Below, one piece after another: positions 58,001 through 64,000 of a DNA stretch of 64,000 bases. Every line of letters begins with the position of its first letter. The first letter of the stretch is position 1. The notes beneath the pieces are model-generated. The model was given only the letters and a program-made list of their open reading frames with translations. It was not told the DNA's origin and ran no database searches. A program made the position numbers and the translations under genes. This stretch comes from Biomphalaria glabrata (Eukaryota; Mollusca; Gastropoda; Planorbidae), in contig NC_074718.1 in the NCBI RefSeq assembly GCF_947242115.1, forward strand, positions 44,711,199 through 44,775,198, read 5' to 3'.

Positions 58001-61000
58001 GGTCCAAGGTCTGCATTGAACAGAAATAACAAAATGCCTTGTTAAAATGTAATTTATAGACCTGGATAGTTCTTCCCTAGTGCTATTAGAGCAACGAATG
58101 AGTTGTCTGTGTCGGACAGGAAAACCTACTTAACAGAATTTAATTCATTGAGTAACATGCATGACTAAATTGACATAGGAACGTGCGTTGGACGTAATCA
58201 TCTTCTTTTCTGAAGTTACATCTGTATTTTATAAGATATTAAGTTATTTAACAGAGCTCTGTTAAAACACAATCAAAGTCATTGCTTGTAGCATAAGATT
58301 ATTACATTTTTCAAAGATTGAACTGTTGTTTTTTTTTTTTTTGTTTGTTTTTAAGGTAAATCTATTGGAGAAAATTGTCATTGCAATTAATTAAACCCAG
58401 TGATCTTTATAATGAAAACTGAGTTATTAGCCGAGTTATTGATTAAGTTGAAAACATTTTCTGTTTATCTGCAGACTCTGGAGAGATCTTATCTTTTAAA
58501 GATTGATGGAAAAGGTGAGCCATTATAGACACATTATTTGTGACTAGAAAGATAAATGAGTTCAAAATATTTTGTACTGTTATTGACATGGCTGTACACT
58601 TTTATTTTAGTGGCTGAGCGTCCACAACAGATGTTGATGCGAGTCTCTGTTGGAATACACAAAGAAGATATTGATGCTGCCATTGAGGTGAGCTTTCAGT
58701 AAATTATGAATTGGCAGGAATGTTTTTCTTAAGTAAGTTGGACGTTTGGAATAAACTGCTTGGCTACCTTTCAAGGGGGCTCAAGTTTGAATGTGTTGGT
58801 GAGATCCTAAAACCAGATACTCACTGCAAAGTGCACTAGAATGATCTAACATGAGATGCAAAAGCAATTTTTAAAATGTTGATTGAAAAAAGTATTCATA
58901 TTTGAATAATCTATTAGTTCGTACTCTCATCTGGATGTGTTAAATTATTTTTTACAAGAATCTGGTCATTTGTTTTTCTTTACTGAAAAAGCATTAATAA
59001 ACTTTATCTTTATGACTAAGCTTGAGAAAGCCTGAGGTAGACTGTAACATTACTTCTACTGTATCATTTATTCTTTCACTCAGACCTACAATCTGCTGTC
59101 AGAAAAATGGTTCACTCATGCATCTCCAACTCTTTTTAATGCTGGCACCAATAAACCTCAACTGTCCAGGTAAGCTTAATCTTCCTAATAATCAACCTCA
59201 ACTGTCCAGGTAAGCTTAATCTTCCTAATAATCAACCTCAACTGTCCAGGTAAGCTTAATCTTCCTAATAATCAACCTCAACTGTCCAGGTAAGCTTAAT
59301 CTTCCTAATAATCAACCTCAACTGTCCAGGTAAGCTTAATCTTCCAAATAATCAACCTCAACTGTCCAGGTAAGCTTAATCTTCCTAATAATCAACCTCA
59401 ACTGTCCAGGTAAGCTTAATCTTCCTAATAATAAACCTCTACTGTCCAGGTAAGCTTAATCTTCCTAATAATAAACCTCTACTGTCCAGGTAAGCTTAAT
59501 CTTCCTAATAATAAACCTCAACTGTCCAGAAAAGCTTAATCTTCCTAATAATCAACCTCAACTGCCCAGGTATGCTTAATCTTCCTAATAATAGTTGCTG
59601 GTTGCAGAATTTATACCAGTATGTTTTTGTTTGTTTTGACTTACTATTACTTTTGACAAGTTGATTTGCAGTAGCATTGGTCTGAATAATGATTGACTCT
59701 TAGTAACTCAATCATGGAAGAGTTAGTCTGTTGACCAGGAACCAGTTTTCTGAGATAATATTTACTGGTAGCGAAAATGATGTAATAGCTAATGAAGTCA
59801 TTAGATCTGCCTGATAAGACATATAGTTCAGTTTTATTTATTTCTACAGCTGTTTTTTGCTGACAATGGATTCAGATAGTATTGAGGGTATCTATGACAC
59901 TCTGAAAACATGTGCACTTATCTCTAAAAGTGCTGGAGGAATTGGATTGAATGTGCACTGCATCAGAGCCACAGGAAGTTATATTGCTGGGGTAAATACA
60001 TGTATCAAGACTTGATAAACAGTCTTACTTAGCCAATGATAAGGTCACATAAAAGACTTTCTGCTTTTAAGACTTTGTATATGAATCATAGTTATATCTG
60101 TTTTCATATATTTTTGCGTATTTCCCCGTAGACTAATGGTACATCAAATGGTCTCATTCCAATGTTGCGTGTCTACAACAACACAGCAAGATACGTAGAC
60201 CAAGGTGGGAATAAGGTGAGTACTATCAGACATCAAAGATATATATATTTATTGTCTAGTTTAAGCCATGGTTATTGTTATTCTCACGATTGATTGATTG
60301 TTTTGTGCACTTGTTCAGAGACCAGGAGCTTTTGCTATCTATTTAGAACCATGGCATGCAGATGTTTTTGAGTTTCTCGACTTAAAGAAAAATACTGGTA
60401 AAGAAGAACAACGAGCCAGGGATCTTTTCTACGCCCTGTGGATTCCTGACCTCTTCATGCGCCGTGTTGAGGAGAATGCCGACTGGACTTTAATGTGTCC
60501 TAACGAATGTCCTGGGCTTGCCGATGTTTGGGGTGAAGAATTTGAGAAACTTTATACCAAGTAAGTTTGTAGATTGAAGACCTTTAAAAAAGAAAACATT
60601 CTGTCTTTAAGTGGTCTTGTTTTGTTGCTCTGGACACAGTTTTTAATGATTGAGGGATATTGTGTTGAGTTACATCTCTGCAGCAGACAACACAGCTTCT
60701 TGCCCCAACATGTATAATTTAGTTAATAGAAAATGGGTTGAAACCTATATCAAATTTATATTTTGTAAAAGAAAGCTTTTTTTTTTTTTTTTTAAGTCTT
60801 TACAAATAAGATAGGCAAGTACTAGATGTTTTGAAGGGAATAAATTTTAAAAAATTCTTTTCACATCATTCAAGGTACGAGTCTGAGAATAAAGGAAGAA
60901 AAGTAATCAAAGCTCAAAAGTTGTGGTATGCCATCATTGAATCCCAGACAGAGACTGGAACACCATATATGCTGTACAAAGACAGCTGTAACAGGAAATC

Positions 61001-63106
61001 CAACCAACAGAACCTTGGAACAATCAAGTGCAGTAACTTGTGTACGGAAATTGTAGAGTACAGTTCTCCTGATGAGGTGTGTGTTTTTTTTTTTTTTTTT
61101 TTGTAATTAATTACATTACAGTTTTAAGTTGCTTAGAATAATTAAAAATGGTTAATTTGTAAATATAGGTTGCAGTCTGCAATTTGGCTTCCCTTGCGCT
61201 CAACATGTATGTGAAACCAGACAAAACCTTTGACTTTGAACGTCTGCAATATGTAACAAAAGTAGCTGTGAGAAACTTGAATAAAATCATTGAAGTCAAC
61301 TATTATCCAGTGCCACAAGTGAGTTTTTTTCATGCTGTAAATGAACCAATAGTTTTATAAATTTGTGCTTTAAGACAGATTAAAAACTAAAAATTCTATT
61401 AAAAATTTCAGGCAGAGGTTTCCAACAAGCGACACCGTCCAATAGGACTTGGTGTTCAGGGTCTAGCAGATGCTTTCATCTTGATGCGTTACCCATTTGA
61501 CAGCCCCGAGGCCAAACAGCTGAACAAAGAAATATTTGAAACTATTTACTTTGCAGCTTTGGATGCTAGTTGTGAGCTTGCTGAGAAGTATGGCCCCTAT
61601 GAAACCTACCCAGGAAGTCCAGTCTCTAAAGGAATTCTGCAACATGACATGTGGAATGTCAAGCCAGTGAGTGATTCTTGTCTTGAAATTTGCTTCACTA
61701 TTTGTCTTAGCTCTCATTTCTCTAGTAATCAATGTTGTTTGTGATTTTCAGTCTACTAAATTAGACTGGGATGGACTTCGCAAGCGAATCGCTCAGTATG
61801 GTGTCAGAAACAGTCTGCTGATGGCTCCAATGCCTACGGCCTCAACTGCTCAAATTCTTGGAAACAACGAGTCCATAGAGGCTTACACCAGCAATATTTA
61901 TTCTAGACGTGTTTTGTCGGGAGAGTTCCAGATTGTCAATCATCATCTGTTGAAAGGTTTGTTCTCTCTACTTTTGTTTCAATTGTTGAAAGAAACTATA
62001 TAAGCCAGAATAATAATAATTATATCTCGTTTGTCGACCAGTGGGAGGGGGGTATCTGTGCTGCCTTTTTGCCGCTCAGTAAACACAACTCTGCTCGAGC
62101 CATGTGTCGAACCTCGAGCCCCCTTCATAGGTAGCCAAGTTCAAGTGTACTTAGCCTCTCAACCATGCTTCCCATGAATTGATATTGTTTACATTAGCAT
62201 AACTCATTAAAAATATGAACTCCATTGTCAAGGGGAATAATCTAATTAGTGTCAACAAACATGTATTCACATCACCATTTGATATTGATGGTGTATGCAA
62301 AAAGAGGTGCACCACTTTTCTGAGATAACCTGGAAATCTTAAATCAGTTTGCCCCATCAAAGTGGAAATTATCCAAGATTGAGGTTAATAAGCTCCCCTG
62401 GTCGGTAAAATCACAATTTATTTTATTTTTTACATATTCAATCAAACTATGTAAATATTTTTTCATTTATTTTTTTCACAAACTTTTTTGGAATAAAAAT
62501 TTAAGCCCAAAGTTGCTTAGCTTTTGTTTTTTTTTATTGGGTTGTGCATTTTTGTATAAAATTGAGAGCTTGAATTTCTGATATATGTATATAGTAGAAT
62601 ATTGTATCAAAGTTTCTTTTCAGTTCTTTATCCCTTTAGTCATACATTCAAACACTTTACAAAATAAAAAAAAACATTGTCAATATTACTTGTTTCAGAC
62701 CTGACAGACAGAGGCTTGTGGAATGAGGATATAAAAAATCAGATCATAGCTGCTGGAGGTTCAATCCAGGGTATTGCAACTATTCCAGAAGATCTGAAAG
62801 ATTTGTACAAAACTGTCTGGGAGATTAAACAAAAAGTAAGTTTCTTCATTTGTTGTGCATCATTCATTTGTCCTCTTAGTTAGTAGCAGTTTGTACCTGT
62901 GTAGTTCTAAGTTTATCTGCTAGTGCAGTTTTAATGTTTATCACCCAACTAAATCAGCAAGAACGGAACATCTTTTTGTCCAGGTGGTGCTGGAGATGGC
63001 CGCAGACAGAGGGGCTTTCATTGATCAGAGCCAGTCTCTGAACATACACATTGCAGAGCCAAACTATGGAAAACTTTCGAGCATGCACTTCTATGCTTGG
63101 AGACTT
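55016..63106 (+). CDS. RRM1: Ribonucleoside-diphosphate reductase large subunit (RRM1), exons 1-17, 3'-partial
   Basis: Coding exons: 55016-55034, 55168-55256, 57271-57448, 57583-57683, 57820-57879, 58475-58514, 58611-58687, 59084-59169, 59850-59991, 60132-60215, 60319-60560, 60875-61076, 61169-61318, 61412-61666, 61752-61956, 62699-62835, 62984-63106. All borders are AG/GT and phases join to 730 codons; human RRM1 has 792, so about 60 remain beyond the window. The enzyme reduces NDPs to dNDPs with RRM2. An ATP cone fills the N-terminus with D57; the specificity site has D226 and R256. Active-site C218, N427-L428-C429-T430-E431 and C444 fall at human numbering, as does the PTAST loop (603-607). 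The start at 55016 (MFVQKRG, A at -3) aligns with human MHVIKRD. An in-frame ATG at 54932 would add 28 residues. Intron 8 begins with a minisatellite of splice donors. Identity is certain. Confidence 0.97.
55640..56030. repeat. AGATCT/CTAGA-rich low-complexity tract in RRM1 intron 2
   Basis: Overlapping TCTAGATTA, TAGATCTA and CTAGTCTA words without a fixed period, like 51640-52960. Confidence 0.7.
56811..57250 (-). mobile_element. R2-type LINE deletion derivative in RRM1 intron 2
   Basis: 56838-57013 is almost identical to the inverse of 27232-27410 (end of [23 protein letters not shown]). From 57014 the minus strand instead encodes [27 protein letters not shown] and [10 protein letters not shown], which looks like the N-terminal region of such an ORF, in the same frame. 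So most of the element is missing between the two ends. An (ATT)n run leads straight to the acceptor of RRM1 exon 3, 20-30 bp on. Confidence 0.8.
58060..58240 (+). mobile_element. LINE-A 3'-end fragment in RRM1 intron 5
   Basis: TTCCCTAGTGCTATTAGAGC, AGGAAAACCTACTTAACAGA, CATGCATGACTAAATTGACA, GACGTAATCATCTTCTTTTC, TTTATAAGATATTAAG. Confidence 0.85.
59151..59592. repeat. Minisatellite of splice donors, 40-bp unit x 11, RRM1 exon 8/intron 8
   Basis: The unit is AACCTCAACTGTCCAGGTAA plus GCTTAATCTTCCTAATAATC: about 19 nt of exon 8 end, the donor, and about 20 nt of intron. Donor-like sites begin at 59170, 59210, 59250, 59290, 59330, 59370, 59410, 59450 and 59490 with intact CAG|GTAAGC. The tenth is CAGAAAAGC and the eleventh CAGGTATGC. 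If the first donor is skipped, the exon-8 frame reads AGG TAA, an immediate stop. Confidence 0.96.
62011..62173 (-). mobile_element. S1 SINE, minus strand, RRM1 intron 15
   Basis: AATAATTATATCTCGTTTGT, GGGTATCTGTGCTGCCTTTT, TGTCGAACCTCGAGCCCCCT (B box inverse) and CTTAGCCTCTCAACCATGCT (A box inverse). Confidence 0.9.
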
Positions 63107-63257
63107 GTAAGTACTGTTAACTGAGAGTAATGTTTGTATTTGAAATGACAAATTATTTGATGAAGTTGTCTGTCGTCACAGAATTTCTCTGGACAAAACT
63201 ACTCAAATGTTTTTAGATCAAGGGTGGCTTAAAGTTTTAATTTTTTTTTTTAAATAA

Positions 63258-63392
63258 CATATATATATACTGAAAGAGATATGTGGATAAACAGATATAT
63301 ATAGAGAGAGAAAGAGATATATTGATAAACATATATATATATACAGAAAGAGATGTGGATAAACAGATATATGTATAGAGAAAGGAAGAGAT
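63258..63392. repeat. AT/GA-rich degenerate tandem repeat, RRM1 intron 17
   Basis: ATATATATACTGAAAGAGAT, GTGGATAAACAGATATATAT and AGAGAAAGAGATATATTGAT recur about three times with roughly 50-bp spacing. Confidence 0.8.
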
Positions 63393-63584
63393 GTTATATT
63401 AAAAATGTATCAAATTCACTGAACTAGTCCAAACATTTGCCAGGTATATTATCTAATATTTTTTTAATAAGAAATCTCTGTAACTATAACTAAAAGGTGA
63501 AGGTTCTTGTCTTGCTAGTAACCCACCTTTATATCGTCTCCCCTCTAGAATGCAAGGTCTGAAAGGGAATTTTTACTTTTCATG

Positions 63585-63862
63585 GAGGTGTGGTGGCTGA
63601 GTAGCTAAGTGCTTAGCTTCTGAACCAGAGGGTCCCAGATTCAAATCCTGGCAAAGACTGGGATTTTTAATTTTAGTATTATAAGGGTGTCTCTGAGTCC
63701 ACTTAGCCCTAACGGGCACCTAACATTAATTAGGGAAAAGTAAAGGCAATTGGTCATTATGCTGGCCACATGACACCTTCATTAACCGTGAGCCACAGAA
63801 ACAGAAGACTTTTACATAATCATCTACCCTATAGACTGCATAGTCTGATAAGATAACTTAAC
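63585..63862 (+). mobile_element. tRNA-derived SINE, family S3, RRM1 intron 17
   Basis: The head has an A box (GTGGTGGCTGAGTAGCTAAG) and a B box (GATTCAAATCC). The body is TGTCTCTGAGTCCACTTAGC, then the 3' domain GCTGGCCACATGACACC, TTAACCGTGAGCCACAGAAA and CTACCCTATAGACTGCATAG. It includes a tRNA-Leu/Ser-like promoter but is not a free tRNA gene. Confidence 0.88.
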
Positions 63863-63969
63863 TTTTACTTAGTAACTCACTACTTTTACTTTTATCAACA
63901 AAGCTTAGCCGCACATTATGTCATCTTCTATATCTCTTTGGTAACACAGAATCTTTTTGATGCCTTGAC

Positions 63970-64000
63970 TGGATATGTTTTTTTTTTCTACCGTGTCTAG
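63970..64000 (+). promoter_or_regulatory. Predicted splice acceptor of the last RRM1 exon
   Basis: A T-run followed by CTACCGTGTCTAG ends exactly at the window edge. The previous exon ends in phase 0 after TGG AGA CTT, and about 60 codons with the MYYLRTRPA and CxxC tail are still missing. An exon starting at 64001 is therefore likely, but cannot be read. Confidence 0.45.

Overview
The window looks like genomic DNA from a gastropod mollusc, most likely a freshwater pulmonate snail. That is an inference from vertebrate-like exon/intron structure, AT-rich introns, tRNA-derived SINEs, LINE tails, many hAT DNA transposons, very many minisatellites and AGATCT-rich low-complexity tracts. No bacterial-style gene or operon is present.

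Three host genes can be read exon by exon. (1) 426-5866 (+) holds the last five exons of a ribonucleotide reductase large-subunit (RRM1) paralogue that starts before the window. Its frame and splice sites are intact, but it has lost the substrate phosphate-binding loop, one of the two radical-path tyrosines and the C-terminal thiol tail, so it looks like a pseudoenzyme. (2) 10728-29090 (-) is a complete six-exon ZIP zinc transporter (SLC39A1-3 type, 386 aa). (3) 55016-63106 (+) holds seventeen coding exons (730 codons) of the normal RRM1. All active-site and allosteric residues checked fall at human numbering, and the last exon should begin just past the right edge.

Layout: 1-5.9 kb RRM1-like paralogue with intronic SINEs, a LINE and a 30-bp minisatellite; 7.0-10.6 kb two large minisatellites (42 and 39 bp) between the convergent 3' ends; 10.7-29.1 kb the ZIP gene, with a different tandem array in each of its five introns; 29-55 kb a gene-free, transposon-rich interval (several hAT families with exact 8-bp target duplications, nested LINEs, SINEs, one solo LTR, more minisatellites, an AGATCT-rich tract); 55-64 kb RRM1.

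The most notable points are: the mosaic RRM1 paralogue, in which two exons are nearly identical to RRM1 and the others strongly diverged, suggesting gene conversion onto a catalytically dead copy; a 40-bp minisatellite that multiplies the RRM1 exon-8 splice donor about eleven times; a 70-bp piece of ZIP exon 5 with its acceptor duplicated inside an intronic minisatellite; and an R2-type LINE deletion derivative abutting an RRM1 splice acceptor. RRM1 makes deoxyribonucleotides with the small subunit RRM2. ZIP imports zinc. No functional link between the neighbours is evident.
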